Shown piece by piece: positions 30,537 through 38,956 of a stretch of 64,000 bases of DNA. The notes under the pieces are model-generated. The model searched no databases and was not told the origin of the DNA. It worked only from the letters and a program-made list of their open reading frames with translations. Origin of the DNA: Campylobacterota bacterium (GTDB taxonomy: Bacteria > Babelota > Babeliae > Babelales > RVW-14); NCBI GenBank assembly GCA_020633995.1, contig JACKCO010000003.1:372001-436000 (forward strand), written 5' to 3'. A program made the translations under genes and the position numbers. The stretch's first letter is position 1; every line of letters begins with the position of its first letter.

Positions 30537-31055
30537 TTACTTTTTTACTTGATCAAAGGTAAGTTCTACTGGCGTTAGCCTTCCAAAAATACTTACCATA
30601 ACGGTAAGCTTTTCTTTTTCTTCATCAACTTTCTCAATTATTCCGACAAAGCCAGAAAATGGGCCACTTGCTATGTGAACTTCGGTACCCACGTTAAACA
30701 TGTCTTTGTCACTTAAAACAGACAACTTGCCAGACATTTGAGAGAAAATTCGTTCGACCTCTTTGTCTGACAAGGGCATAGGGCTTTCCCCACCCAAAAA
30801 TCTTGTTACGCGAGGGTTAGTTGCAACAAGCCTAAAGGTATCACCGTTCATTTCCATCTGAATGAGCAAGTACCCTGGAAATATTTTCTCTTTTTTTGTC
30901 TTTTCTTCAGCAAAAAATTGAGAAACTTCTGTAGTAGGTATGAGTATTTTTCCAAATAAATCTTGAAAGCCTTCTTCCTCAAAACGCTTTTCAAGGTCTG
31001 TTTTTACAATATCCTCAAACCCCGTATAAACTTGAACGACAAACCAACGCTTCAT
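30537..31055 (-). CDS. nusG: Transcription termination/antitermination protein NusG
   Basis: 172 residues. N-terminal NGN domain (WFVVQVYTGFED, FPGYLLIQMEM) binds RNA polymerase; the C-terminal KOW domain (IASGPFSGFVGIIEKVDEEKEKL) contacts Rho or ribosomal S10. Shorter than some orthologs, with no inserted domain. Follows secE by 32 bp. Confidence 0.97.
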   Translation of the reverse strand: MKRWFVVQVYTGFEDIVKTDLEKRFEEEGFQDLFGKILIPTTEVSQFFAEEKTKKEKIFPGYLLIQMEMNGDTFRLVATNPRVTRFLGGESPMPLSDKEVERIFSQMSGKLSVLSDKDMFNVGTEVHIASGPFSGFVGIIEKVDEEKEKLTVMVSIFGRLTPVELTFDQVKK

Positions 31056-31087
31056 TATTTGACTGATTCCTTAAAACAATTTATTTT

Positions 31088-31294
31088 CTAGTAGCTAATA
31101 AGCTGCCTAATTATGTAACCAAAAGCTGTGTCCATGCCACCAAGAATTGAAGAAAATATAGCAACGACAACGCAAACAATAATGGTCGATCCAATAAGCT
31201 CATTTTTGTCAGGCCACGAAACTCGCTTTAACTCTTCCTTAACCTCGGTCAAGAAAGAAACCGATTTTTTACAAAAAGTAACAACTTTATTCAT
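31088..31294 (-). CDS. secE: Preprotein translocase subunit SecE
   Basis: 68 residues. Single-membrane-span form: amphipathic segment LTEVKEELKRVSWPDKNELIGST, then one transmembrane helix (IIVCVVVAIFSSILGGMDTAFGY). Stabilises SecY in the Sec channel, which the many signal-peptide proteins in this window would use. Confidence 0.95.
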   Translation of the reverse strand: MNKVVTFCKKSVSFLTEVKEELKRVSWPDKNELIGSTIIVCVVVAIFSSILGGMDTAFGYIIRQLISY

Positions 31295-31344
31295 TTGTTA
31301 TGCCTTCTAAAAAAACACGCACAAAAAAAACAGCACGCTAGTAG

Positions 31345-31421
31345 TGGCAGGCCAGGAGGGATTCGAACCCCCAACACGCGGATTTGGAGTCCGCTGCTCT
31401 ACCAATTGGAGCTACTGACCC
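31345..31421 (-). tRNA. tRNA-Trp (anticodon CCA)
   Basis: 77-nt cloverleaf: acceptor GGGTCAG/CTGGCCT, anticodon stem GCGGA/TCCGC with loop CTCCAAA (anticodon CCA), T-loop TTCGAAT, 3' CCA encoded. Directly upstream of secE in transcription order, a common bacterial arrangement. Confidence 0.93.
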
Positions 31422-31429
31422 ACAACAGG

Positions 31430-31588
31430 CTATTTTGTCTCTTTATGTTGAGAGTGACTACGGCACTTTCCGCAATACTTGCTGAGTGTTAACTTTCCAT
31501 AAGAACGCTTTTTTGTGACTCGCTTGCTGTAATTACGAAGTCCGCAACCTTCGCATTCTAAGTGGATAATGAGCCTATTCTTTGCCAT
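31430..31588 (-). CDS. rpmG: 50S ribosomal protein L33
   Basis: 52 residues by my translation, beginning MAKNRLIIHLECEGCG. L33 of the zinc-ribbon (C+) type: CEGC near the N-terminus and CGKC near the C-terminus give four cysteines. ATG at 31588-31586, stop at 31432-31430. It lies between tRNA-Thr and tRNA-Trp, in the usual rpmG-secE neighbourhood. Confidence 0.92.
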   Translation of the reverse strand: MAKNRLIIHLECEGCGLRNYSKRVTKKRSYGKLTLSKYCGKCRSHSQHKETK

Positions 31589-31624
31589 CTCTTAGCTCTC
31601 TTTAATATTGGGTTGTTTTGCTTA

Positions 31625-31700
31625 TGGAGCCCGCGACCGGATTTGAACCGGTGACCTCTCCCTTACCAAGGAAGTGCTCTACCGACTGAGCTACGTGGGC
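31625..31700 (-). tRNA. tRNA-Thr (anticodon GGT)
   Basis: 76-nt cloverleaf: acceptor GCCCACG/CGCGGGC, D-arm GCTCAGTCGGTAGAGC, anticodon loop TTGGTAA (anticodon GGT), T-stem ACCGG/CCGGT, 3' CCA encoded. In many bacteria tuf follows this tRNA; here rpmG does. Confidence 0.93.
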
Positions 31701-31816
31701 ACTTTAATCTCAATTTTCGCTTATTTTTTTAACTGCTTTGCTACTCAATATAACATGAATTGTTAATTCTACCAGCTAAAATTGGAATTTTAAAGAAAAT
31801 TTTTTTGCAATTTTAA

Positions 31817-31892
31817 TGGAGCTGGCAACTGGACTCGAACCAGCGACCTGCTGATTACAAATCAGCTGCTCTACCAACTGAGCTATGCCAGC
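31817..31892 (-). tRNA. tRNA-Thr (anticodon TGT)
   Basis: 76-nt cloverleaf: acceptor GCTGGCA/TGCCAGC, anticodon stem GCTGA/TCAGC, loop TTTGTAA (anticodon TGT), T-loop TTCGAGT, 3' CCA encoded. The 116-bp spacer before the next tRNA-Thr holds nothing I can recognise. Confidence 0.93.
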
Positions 31893-31910
31893 ATCACTAA
31901 GTCTATGCTT

Positions 31911-31987
31911 TGGTGCGGGAAGCGGGGCTCGAACCCGCAGCCTACAGCTTGGAAGGCTGTCGCTCTAGCCAATTGAGCTATTCCCGC
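31911..31987 (-). tRNA. tRNA-Gly (anticodon TCC)
   Basis: 77-nt cloverleaf: acceptor GCGGGAA/TTCCCGC, anticodon stem ACAGC/GCTGT, loop CTTCCAA (anticodon TCC), T-stem GCGGG/CCCGC, 3' CCA encoded. Second gene of the Tyr-Gly-Thr-Thr cluster. Confidence 0.93.
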
Positions 31988-32026
31988 GCTGTTATGCAAG
32001 CAAACCTTGCATAGGTGCTTTAAAAG

Positions 32027-32111
32027 TGGTGGGGAGAACAGGATTCGAACCTGTGAAGGCTGAGCCAACGGATTTACAGTCCGTCCCCTTTGACCGCTCG
32101 GGAACCTCCCC
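32027..32111 (-). tRNA. tRNA-Tyr (anticodon GTA)
   Basis: 85-nt class II tRNA with a long variable arm: acceptor GGGGAGG/TCTCCCC, anticodon stem ACGGA/TCCGT with loop CTGTAAA (anticodon GTA), T-loop TTCGAAT, 3' CCA encoded. First gene of the cluster, directly below the predicted promoter. Confidence 0.93.
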
Positions 32112-32144
32112 GTTCACTATATTCCATCGTAAATTGCGCATTTA

Positions 32145-32174
32145 AGTATAATACACAATCACAATTTATAGCAA
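32145..32174 (-). promoter_or_regulatory. Predicted promoter of the tRNA-rpmG-secE block
   Basis: On the minus strand TTGCTA (32174-32169), an 18-bp spacer and TATACT (32150-32145), about 35 bp upstream of tRNA-Tyr. No GC-rich discriminator of the stringent type is obvious after the -10. Confidence 0.55.
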
Positions 32175-32223
32175 TATGATAGATGCTTTCTTAAAGATTT
32201 CAACGTTTTTTTTAAAAAAACGA

Positions 32224-32670
32224 CTAACCGTTTATTCTGAGCAGTCTCGTATCATGGTTGTCTGGGCAGTGTTTTAGCTCAATATGCCTAGTATAAGGCA
32301 TTAATGATGATCTTTCAAGGAGTGGTTTGATTAACTGGGGCCATTCTATAAGAGTGTAGGTATTGTGTCCGACGGGGAGAAGGTATTCATTAAATCCTTG
32401 TCCTATAAATGATTCTAGTGAGTCGATTCGATAGAGGTCAAAATGATGAAATGTCTGACCATTGCTATTTTGGTAAACGTTGAGATATCCAAATGTGGGG
32501 CTTGTAATATGCTGTGTTATGCCACATTGTCTTAGGACCTCGCGAATCAGTGTTGTTTTACCGGCCCCAAGAGGGCCGGTAAAGGTAAAGATGCTGTATT
32601 TGTCCAAGAGGGGAAGGATGTGTGTTGTGACAGTTGAAGAAAGTGAGGCGTGTGTGAAAGATATTTCCAT
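32224..32670 (-). CDS. tsaE: tRNA threonylcarbamoyladenosine biosynthesis ATPase TsaE
   Basis: 148 residues, normal length. P-loop GPLGAGKTTLIR, switch-like TSPTFGYLNVY, HFDLYRI and LIEWPQ are the family signatures. Works with TsaB, TsaC and TsaD to add t6A37 to ANN-decoding tRNAs. tsaB is also in this window (52091-52789) but not linked. It lies 3 bp after the NYN nuclease gene. Confidence 0.95.
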   Translation of the reverse strand: MEISFTHASLSSTVTTHILPLLDKYSIFTFTGPLGAGKTTLIREVLRQCGITQHITSPTFGYLNVYQNSNGQTFHHFDLYRIDSLESFIGQGFNEYLLPVGHNTYTLIEWPQLIKPLLERSSLMPYTRHIELKHCPDNHDTRLLRING

Positions 32671-32673
32671 TAG

Positions 32674-33324
32674 TCAGTGTAATTTTTTTAGTGTTATTAT
32701 TTTTTTCTTATCTTTTTTCTTTGTGCGTTTGTGCTTGTCTTTGGTTAGTATTTTTGGCTTAGATGGCTTTTCTGTGTCTTTGGGAATGTTCATACTAGCT
32801 TGTTCCATTAGTAAATCAAGTGCTTTACTTTGTTCAGTGCTAAGCTCGAGTAAGTCATAATTATCATGATCGCTTGAATCATACTTTGTTAAGTCTTGGG
32901 TTGTGTTAGTGCTGGTAGGGGTCGGCGCTGCTTGGTCTAAAAGAGCGTCTTGCATAAGGTGATAAAAATCGTAGACGCTAATGCTGTATGTCCCATATTT
33001 TTCACATGCTTGCGTAAGCTGTCGATCGAGTGTGACGATGAGGCAATGTTTTTGTTTGTGCTTTGCTACGTAGTTTTCAATCCACTTGTCAGCGCAGCTT
33101 TTTTGGCCGGAGTATATGACGGTTATGCCCGACTTTATTTCTCGGTAAGCGTGAGAAAATGGGCCGGCATCAAAAACAACGATAATTTCTTTTATGGCAT
33201 CAGATTTTTTTGCTTTGTAAAATGCTAATTGTTGTATAAACTGACGTTTTTGCTTGTCCAGGTTGTGCTTTGCACCAGGAAAAATTTGCTTGAGTAAGTT
33301 ATAGCCATCAATTAAAACAATCAT
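32674..33324 (-). CDS. NYN-domain ribonuclease (YacP/Rae1-like)
   Basis: 216 residues. Residues 1-130 form a YacP-type NYN (PIN-like) nuclease: MIVLIDGYNLL with the first acidic residue, EIIVVFDAGP, SCADKWIENYV and IVTLDRQLTQA supply the conserved Asp set. Bacillus Rae1 of this family cleaves mRNA on ribosomes. The last ~85 residues are low-complexity: Thr/Asp-rich, then strongly Lys-rich (KDKHKRTKKKDKKK), and may help RNA binding. Divergent from atpG. Confidence 0.8.
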   Translation of the reverse strand: MIVLIDGYNLLKQIFPGAKHNLDKQKRQFIQQLAFYKAKKSDAIKEIIVVFDAGPFSHAYREIKSGITVIYSGQKSCADKWIENYVAKHKQKHCLIVTLDRQLTQACEKYGTYSISVYDFYHLMQDALLDQAAPTPTSTNTTQDLTKYDSSDHDNYDLLELSTEQSKALDLLMEQASMNIPKDTEKPSKPKILTKDKHKRTKKKDKKKIITLKKLH

Positions 33325-33435
33325 TTTCCCATTACATTGTAAAAAAGGAGAAATTGCATTAGTGTAATTGTTAAACTCTTTTTAGTGTAAGTGTATTAGG
33401 TGAAATTTTTTGTGATGTAATTTTATAGGAAAGTC

Positions 33436-34326
33436 GTGTCAGTTCTCGTACAAATTAAACAAAAAATTAAAGCGACTCAAGTAACCAAAAAAATCACGCA
33501 TGCTATCCGTCTGGTTTCCATGTCATTGTATACGCGTCTTGATAGGCAGACGCAGGCTTTTGAGACATACAACAAAGAAATGCAAGACATGTTCGCCCAG
33601 CTAATCCCATGTTGTCAATCTTGGGATAGCGATATCCTTTTCCCTAAAGACACAAAAAATACTACGCCGCTGATTGTTGTTGTAGCAAGTTCAAAGGGTC
33701 TGTGTGGAAGCTTTAATTCAAATTTGTTTCGTTATGCACAAGCAAAATTTAATTTCACCAAGGAGCAAAGGCCATACTTTATTATTATAGGCCAGAAGGC
33801 CTTTAACTTTGTTCACGAACAGAAGCGAGCGCAAATTTTATCGAGCTATAAAGAGCTGAACTCAAATAATTTCATTGCGGTTGCTGATGACGTATTGGAC
33901 AAAATTATTAGTGCTCGTGTGCCTTTTTCATCAGTGACATTTTTTTGCAATGGCATCAAAAATTTTTTTGCTCAGTTTCCTCAGGAGGTTTCGCTTATTC
34001 CATTTCAAAGTCATTTGAGAGAAATGGATCAAAGTATACTTGAGGCGCAAAGTTCGTTGTTTGCAGGTCGAGAGGAGTTGATTTGGGAGCAAAAACATCA
34101 TGACATACTTGATTATACGGCCTCACGTTTTTTGCGAAGTTCAATTGTGCATATCCTTTTTCAGAGCCTGCGTGCAGAGTATGCAGCACGATTTCTGGCA
34201 ATGGAAAGCTCGACCAAAAATGCTGATAAATATCTTGAGACACTAACTTTGCAATACAACAAAATTCGTCAATCACTCATTACTAAGGAGGTTGCTGAGC
34301 TTTCTGCTGGTTTTCTTGAGCGTTAA
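33436..34326 (+). CDS. atpG: ATP synthase F1 gamma subunit
   Basis: 296 residues, near the usual ~287. Central-shaft signatures: the N-terminal helix IKQKIKATQVTKKITHAIRLVSMS, SSKGLCGSFNSNLFR, and the C-terminal helix with [38 protein letters not shown]. The start is GTG 33436 with AGGAAA upstream. It stands alone here, without atpA or atpD neighbours, so the F1 genes must be split if the enzyme is complete. Its last 54 bp overlap the 3' end of murA on the other strand. Confidence 0.93.
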   Translation: MSVLVQIKQKIKATQVTKKITHAIRLVSMSLYTRLDRQTQAFETYNKEMQDMFAQLIPCCQSWDSDILFPKDTKNTTPLIVVVASSKGLCGSFNSNLFRYAQAKFNFTKEQRPYFIIIGQKAFNFVHEQKRAQILSSYKELNSNNFIAVADDVLDKIISARVPFSSVTFFCNGIKNFFAQFPQEVSLIPFQSHLREMDQSILEAQSSLFAGREELIWEQKHHDILDYTASRFLRSSIVHILFQSLRAEYAARFLAMESSTKNADKYLETLTLQYNKIRQSLITKEVAELSAGFLER

Positions 34327-35649
34327 CACCTCCTCTTTTTCAACTTCGTAAAAGAGTTTTATATCTGCGCCAAGCATTTGTAGCTTTTGCTCAAGGCCGT
34401 CATATCCTCGCAACCAATGGTGAATGCCAATGATTTTTGTTTGACCGAGTGCTGCTAGGCCAGCCAATGCTAACGCACATGATGTGCGAATGTCTGTGGC
34501 GATTACCTCACAGCCATAGAGTTGTTCAACCCCACGTATCAATGCTGTGTTGTGTTTTAGCTCAATTTGGGCTCCCATTTTTTCTAGCTCTTTGGTATGT
34601 ACCATGCGGTTTTCAAAGACGGTTTCTTCAATTGAGCTAATGCCGTCAATACTTGCCAGTAGCGCTGACATCGGTGCTTGTAGATCAGTTGGGAAACTTG
34701 GGTAGGGTCCAGTTTTGATGGATATTGGCCGAGGAGTGTGCGTTGCCTTGAGCGTGATTGACGTTGTTTGTGAGCTTTGAGTCTCATCAAACAGATTTGA
34801 GGCTGTAGCTACCTCGTGCCCAACTTCGCGTAATTTTTCTAAGAAAAGATCGAGGTGGTCAGCACGGACGTTGTCAACGGTGACCTGTCCGCCTGTGATA
34901 GCGCTGGCAAGAAGCAGAGCTCCGGCTTCAAGCCGGTCAGGAATGATCGTGTGAGTGACTGGATCGAGTTTGTTGACTCCGATAATAGTGATTGAGCTGC
35001 ATCCAACATCGATGTGAGCTCCCATTTTTTTCAGTACATCAATCAAATCAAGTACTTCAGGCTCAAGAGCAGGGTTTATGATGACAGTTTTGCCTGATCC
35101 AAGTACTGCGTACATCATGAGGTTTTCGGTTGCTCCAACGCTTGGATATTCAAGGGTGATTCGACTTTGTTTGTCGTAAAGATTGTTTTCAATGCGTTGT
35201 GCATGGATGAAAGATTCTTCTTGCTTGATCTGTATGCCCATTTTTTTTAAGCCTGCAAGATGGTAGTTGATCAGGCGTTGTCCTATGATGCATCCACCAG
35301 GTTGAGCAACTTTTGCCTGACCAAATCGTGCGAGAAGTGGTCCTGTTACAAGAATTGACGCACGCATTTTGTTCATGAGTTCAGGACGTACTTGGTAGTT
35401 ATTAATGGTTGTGGTATCGACAATGAGTCGTTTTTTTTGGCTATCGAAATCAACAAGAGCACCTAGATCTTGTAGTAGCGTAATCATTTGTCTAACATCA
35501 GCTGAGTTGGGTATGTTCTCAAGTGTAGAGGTTCCTGAGGTTAGAATCTGGCTTGCCATGATGACAAGCGCAGCATTTTTTGCACCGTTAACTGTCACGG
35601 TGCCTTGTAGCGGAGGAGATTTTTTGACTAAAAGATAGCCGCTTTTCAT
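34273..35649 (-). CDS. murA: UDP-N-acetylglucosamine 1-carboxyvinyltransferase
   Basis: 458 residues. First committed step of peptidoglycan synthesis: transfers enolpyruvate from PEP to UDP-GlcNAc. [16 protein letters not shown], the PGGCIIGQR loop with catalytic Cys120 (the fosfomycin target equivalent to Cys115), [18 protein letters not shown] and the C-terminal [15 protein letters not shown] are typical. The C-terminal ~25 residues extend beyond the usual end and lie in the overlap with atpG. Divergent from the next gene. Confidence 0.96.
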   Translation of the reverse strand: MKSGYLLVKKSPPLQGTVTVNGAKNAALVIMASQILTSGTSTLENIPNSADVRQMITLLQDLGALVDFDSQKKRLIVDTTTINNYQVRPELMNKMRASILVTGPLLARFGQAKVAQPGGCIIGQRLINYHLAGLKKMGIQIKQEESFIHAQRIENNLYDKQSRITLEYPSVGATENLMMYAVLGSGKTVIINPALEPEVLDLIDVLKKMGAHIDVGCSSITIIGVNKLDPVTHTIIPDRLEAGALLLASAITGGQVTVDNVRADHLDLFLEKLREVGHEVATASNLFDETQSSQTTSITLKATHTPRPISIKTGPYPSFPTDLQAPMSALLASIDGISSIEETVFENRMVHTKELEKMGAQIELKHNTALIRGVEQLYGCEVIATDIRTSCALALAGLAALGQTKIIGIHHWLRGYDGLEQKLQMLGADIKLFYEVEKEEVLTLKKTSRKLSNLLSNE

Positions 35650-35793
35650 AACAGATACTTTCTGTGATTGGGTGTTTTTTTCTGTTAGTACTTACGGGCT
35701 GATAATCTTAAAGGCAAAAAAATGAAAAGTCGACAAAAAAATAAGAAATAAATTACAACAAGTTGTTTTTTATTGGCCCCTATGGGGTCTTAA

Positions 35794-35822
35794 TTGACAT
35801 TATTTTTTGCCAAGACTATGAT
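35794..35822 (+). promoter_or_regulatory. Predicted sigma70-type promoter
   Basis: TTGACA (35794-35799), 17-bp spacer, TATGAT (35817-35822): near consensus. The expected start of transcription near 35829 leaves only ~11 nt before the ATG at 35840, which favours the ATG at 35879 for the downstream gene. Confidence 0.7.
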
Positions 35823-35878
35823 GCTAAAAGTCTTTTAAAATGCATAAAAATACCACATTTTGTAAGGTTGTGTGCTCC

Positions 35879-37420
35879 ATGATTTTTTTTTCGGCAAGAA
35901 TACCTATAATTTTTATTTTTTGCGTGAGTGTTTTTTTTGGCACAACGCATGCAAAACTTTCGCTTGACGTAAGTGCCCGTATTGAAATGACCAGACAGGC
36001 CCTTGAAAAAGAATATTATGACTTGGTTACAACCCATTATTTTGACCAAGATCCAGAATATAACAACAATCGAGTTATAGCGTTTGATGTCACGGGGAAT
36101 AATTTCGAGTCAGAGGCAGCCAAGCTTTTTCGACTTATTGATTGGCTTGAACCTCGTCATGATCAACAGGCGCAGGTTTTACTAAAAAAACTCAATAAAT
36201 ACATTTATTTGGAATTTTGCCATTGGTTACATCGTAAGGACTACAAACTTTTTCCATCACTTGATCTGCTTTCATCGTTTCAGGATTTTTATAAATACAA
36301 GGTGACTTTTAGCGATCAATCAACGCTTGCGCCGTTTAGATCGCTTCTTTCGCGTCTCATTATTTCGTTGTTTGCGATTAATGAGTCTTATGATTTGAGC
36401 TACGAAAAAAAGAAAGAAAATTTTACCCAACTCGCCGAGAAAATTCGTCAAGAGCTCAGCAAACGTATTGAAAGGCTTGATGAAAGCAAGCAAGAAAAAA
36501 AAGAGCTTAAAAAGGTTGCAACAGAAATGAGCATGCTGCTTTCTATGCATGCTATTGATCAGCCACTTGTGGGTAAGGGGCGTTTTACTCGTTGGATAGT
36601 GCTTAGTGTTGTGGGTGTGCTTGGGGCTACCGGTATTGCCTATGTGTATAAAAAAGGTATGGGTAATTTGGTTGAGGATCTTAAGCGTTTAAAACGTGAG
36701 ACACTTGGCAGTACAGAAGACACGCTGGAAGAGGTTGCTGAAACTCTCAAAGAGCTTACTCAAAGTACTCGCGTTCGTTGCTTGAAAAGAATAGAAGAAG
36801 TAAGCAAGCTGTGTACTGATATTGAAAATGGCAACCAAGAAAAAGTTTATGAGCTCAGAGTTGGTTGGGGAGAATTTTTAAGCCAAGTATCAGCTTTGGA
36901 GTCGTCTGATCCAAAAGCTGACGAGCAGGCAAAGAGCTTAGAGCAGATTAGAAAGACGTTAAAAGCGGATGAGAAGTCTGAGTGTGATCGGGTGTTGAAT
37001 AATTCAAGTAGTTCTTATGAGCAAGTAAAACAAAAGGCAAGAGAAATACGTGAATATGTTCAATTATTCAAACCTCATGTGTTTGCTTTGCGTCAAAGGC
37101 CTGAGAAAAATCCAGTTGAGATTTTAAGTATGGTAGCTGACAATATTGAAACCATAAAGCGTAGTGGAATTTCTGGTTTGCTTAAGGGGCAAATCTTCAG
37201 TTACATGACAGATGAAGAGGTCAAGCAAGAAATTAAGGCTTTTGTGACAGGATCATGGCTTGGCAAAGCAAAGCCTAAAAATATGCAGGAAGATGATAAA
37301 GTGGCTATAGAAAAAATGATAGACGAAGATCCTAATTTTAACATATTAATTCAGCGAATTGTCGATGAATATTACGCTGAGGCTGTCAAAAAAAAGGATC
37401 GGGATAAAAAAGATGAGTAG
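35879..37420 (+). CDS. Secreted or membrane-anchored coiled-coil protein of unknown function
   Basis: 513 residues from ATG 35879, chosen because it gives a compact signal peptide (MIFFSARIPIIFIFCVSVFF, ending THA) and an AAGG about 12 nt upstream; ATG 35840 adds 13 residues. After the signal there is a helical domain, a Lys/Glu-rich coiled coil, a transmembrane-like stretch (WIVLSVVGVLGATGIAYVY), and a second long helical, highly charged region ending in KKKDRDKKDE. No recognised domain. It precedes radA by 3 bp. The highly charged helices are shared in style with other secreted proteins in this window. Confidence 0.75.
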   Translation: MIFFSARIPIIFIFCVSVFFGTTHAKLSLDVSARIEMTRQALEKEYYDLVTTHYFDQDPEYNNNRVIAFDVTGNNFESEAAKLFRLIDWLEPRHDQQAQVLLKKLNKYIYLEFCHWLHRKDYKLFPSLDLLSSFQDFYKYKVTFSDQSTLAPFRSLLSRLIISLFAINESYDLSYEKKKENFTQLAEKIRQELSKRIERLDESKQEKKELKKVATEMSMLLSMHAIDQPLVGKGRFTRWIVLSVVGVLGATGIAYVYKKGMGNLVEDLKRLKRETLGSTEDTLEEVAETLKELTQSTRVRCLKRIEEVSKLCTDIENGNQEKVYELRVGWGEFLSQVSALESSDPKADEQAKSLEQIRKTLKADEKSECDRVLNNSSSSYEQVKQKAREIREYVQLFKPHVFALRQRPEKNPVEILSMVADNIETIKRSGISGLLKGQIFSYMTDEEVKQEIKAFVTGSWLGKAKPKNMQEDDKVAIEKMIDEDPNFNILIQRIVDEYYAEAVKKKDRDKKDE

Positions 37421-37423
37421 TTC

Positions 37424-38794
37424 ATGGCGAAACAAAAAATTAGTTATCGTTGCAATGAGTGTTCTTATCAATCAATAAAATGGATTGGGTGTTGTCCAGA
37501 GTGCAAGGAATGGAACAGTTTTATCGAGATTGCACCTGCAACGCTCGCTGCTGCTGGTACTGGTAGTAAAGGGACTTTTAGAACACCAGAGCAAGCACAA
37601 GCTGTGCTTTCAACGCTTGACCAAATCTCAATCGATGAACAAAGCCGTATGTGTACCGACATCAAGGAGTGGGACCGTGTTCTTGGTGGTGGTATTGTTC
37701 CTGGATCATTCGTTATTTTGACAGGCGATCCGGGCATTGGTAAGTCGACTTTGCTCTTGCAAGTTGCTGATCGGATTGCCCAAAAGCATAAGGCCATCTA
37801 TTTTTCATCAGAAGAATCATTACAGCAAGTTAAGGGGCGTGCGCGCCGTCTAGGCATAGACCAGTCAAATTTGCTGTTCTCGGACCAATCTTGCCTTGAC
37901 CAGATCATTGATGCCAGTTTGCAACTGAGGCCAGCTATGGTCATTTTGGACTCAATTCAGAGTACTCACCTTTCGCTTGACTCAAATGCGATACCGGGCA
38001 CCATTGCTCAGCTTCGTGAGGCAGCGTTTCGTTTGATGCGTTTTGCCAAAGAAAATGGCATAGCGGTGCTGATTACTGGTCATATTACCAAAGAGCGTGA
38101 GATGGCAGGACCAAAGCTTTTAGAGCACATGGTTGATGCCGTATTTTACCTACAGGGTGAAGATCGCTGGCAAACACGTATTTTACGCTCAGTGAAAAAC
38201 CGTTTTGGTGCAATCAACGAAGTTGGCTTTTTTCACATGAAAGAAGAGGGGTTGGTTGAAGTAACCGATATTAATAGTCATTTGCTTAGTGATATTGCTC
38301 TTGTACCAGGTTCTGCGTTGGTATGCTCTGTGGAGGGGTCTCGTCCGTTATTGCTTGAGTTGCAAGCGCTTGTTGTGGAATCAAAGTATGGTATGCCGCA
38401 ACGTGTTGTAACTGGCATAGATCAAAAGCAAGTTGTGCTGATTGCTGCCATTTTAGAAAAATATTTGCACATTAAATTCAATGCTTACGATATTTTCGTT
38501 AAAGTCAGTGGTGGCTTTAAGGTTCGCGAAAGCTCAATTGATTTGGGAATAGCGTTGGCATTGCTCTCAAGTTATTTTCAGCAGGCATTGCCTGCAAAAT
38601 CAGTTGCGATTGCAGAGGTAAGCTTGACCGGACAGGTAAAGCCGACAAATCAGGCAAATCGCTGCATTAAAGAAGCAGAAAAATTTGGATTGGAGCGTAT
38701 TTTGCTGGCTAAGCGTCAGCAAGTTCAGACAACATGTCAGGTGATCGACTTTAGTAGTATCTATAATTTATTGTCACTTTTCCCTGAAAAATAA
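37424..38794 (+). CDS. radA: DNA repair protein RadA
   Basis: 456 residues. An N-terminal four-Cys zinc finger (C10-x2-C13, C24-x2-C27) is followed by a RecA-like ATPase with Walker A GDPGIGKS (residues 101-108), the RadA-specific KNRFG motif and a C-terminal Lon-like fold region (KVSGGFKVRESSIDLGIALALLSS). It drives branch migration in recombinational repair. ATG 37424 starts 3 bp after the preceding stop. Confidence 0.97.
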   Translation: MAKQKISYRCNECSYQSIKWIGCCPECKEWNSFIEIAPATLAAAGTGSKGTFRTPEQAQAVLSTLDQISIDEQSRMCTDIKEWDRVLGGGIVPGSFVILTGDPGIGKSTLLLQVADRIAQKHKAIYFSSEESLQQVKGRARRLGIDQSNLLFSDQSCLDQIIDASLQLRPAMVILDSIQSTHLSLDSNAIPGTIAQLREAAFRLMRFAKENGIAVLITGHITKEREMAGPKLLEHMVDAVFYLQGEDRWQTRILRSVKNRFGAINEVGFFHMKEEGLVEVTDINSHLLSDIALVPGSALVCSVEGSRPLLLELQALVVESKYGMPQRVVTGIDQKQVVLIAAILEKYLHIKFNAYDIFVKVSGGFKVRESSIDLGIALALLSSYFQQALPAKSVAIAEVSLTGQVKPTNQANRCIKEAEKFGLERILLAKRQQVQTTCQVIDFSSIYNLLSLFPEK

Positions 38795-38821
38795 CTGTTA
38801 ATTTTAAAAAAGTACGAATTT

Positions 38822-38850
38822 ACTTATGTTTTTTATTTGAAAACATAAGT
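38822..38850. repeat. AT-rich perfect palindrome
   Basis: 11-bp inverted repeat ACTTATGTTTT / AAAACATAAGT with a 7-nt loop, in the 162-bp radA-mltA gap, 41 bp upstream of the predicted -35. It could be an operator or a weak radA terminator; no T-run follows directly. Confidence 0.4.
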
Positions 38851-38890
38851 GGTATTTTAAAAGTATTTTTTATACTGATATTTTTTAACT

Positions 38891-38920
38891 TTGATTTCAA
38901 ATAGAAATGTTTGGTATGGT
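38891..38920 (+). promoter_or_regulatory. Predicted promoter of the mltA-like gene
   Basis: TTGATT (38891-38896), 18-bp spacer, TATGGT (38915-38920), about 37 bp upstream of the ATG at 38957. Confidence 0.5.
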
Positions 38921-38956
38921 TAGTGAGAAGACATAACAAACACCAGAAAGGAGATC

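Noticed and set aside
32203..32222. CGTTTTTTTT/AAAAAAACG as terminator of tsaE
   Set aside because: It is a self-complementary A/T run with almost no GC stem or loop; only suggestive.
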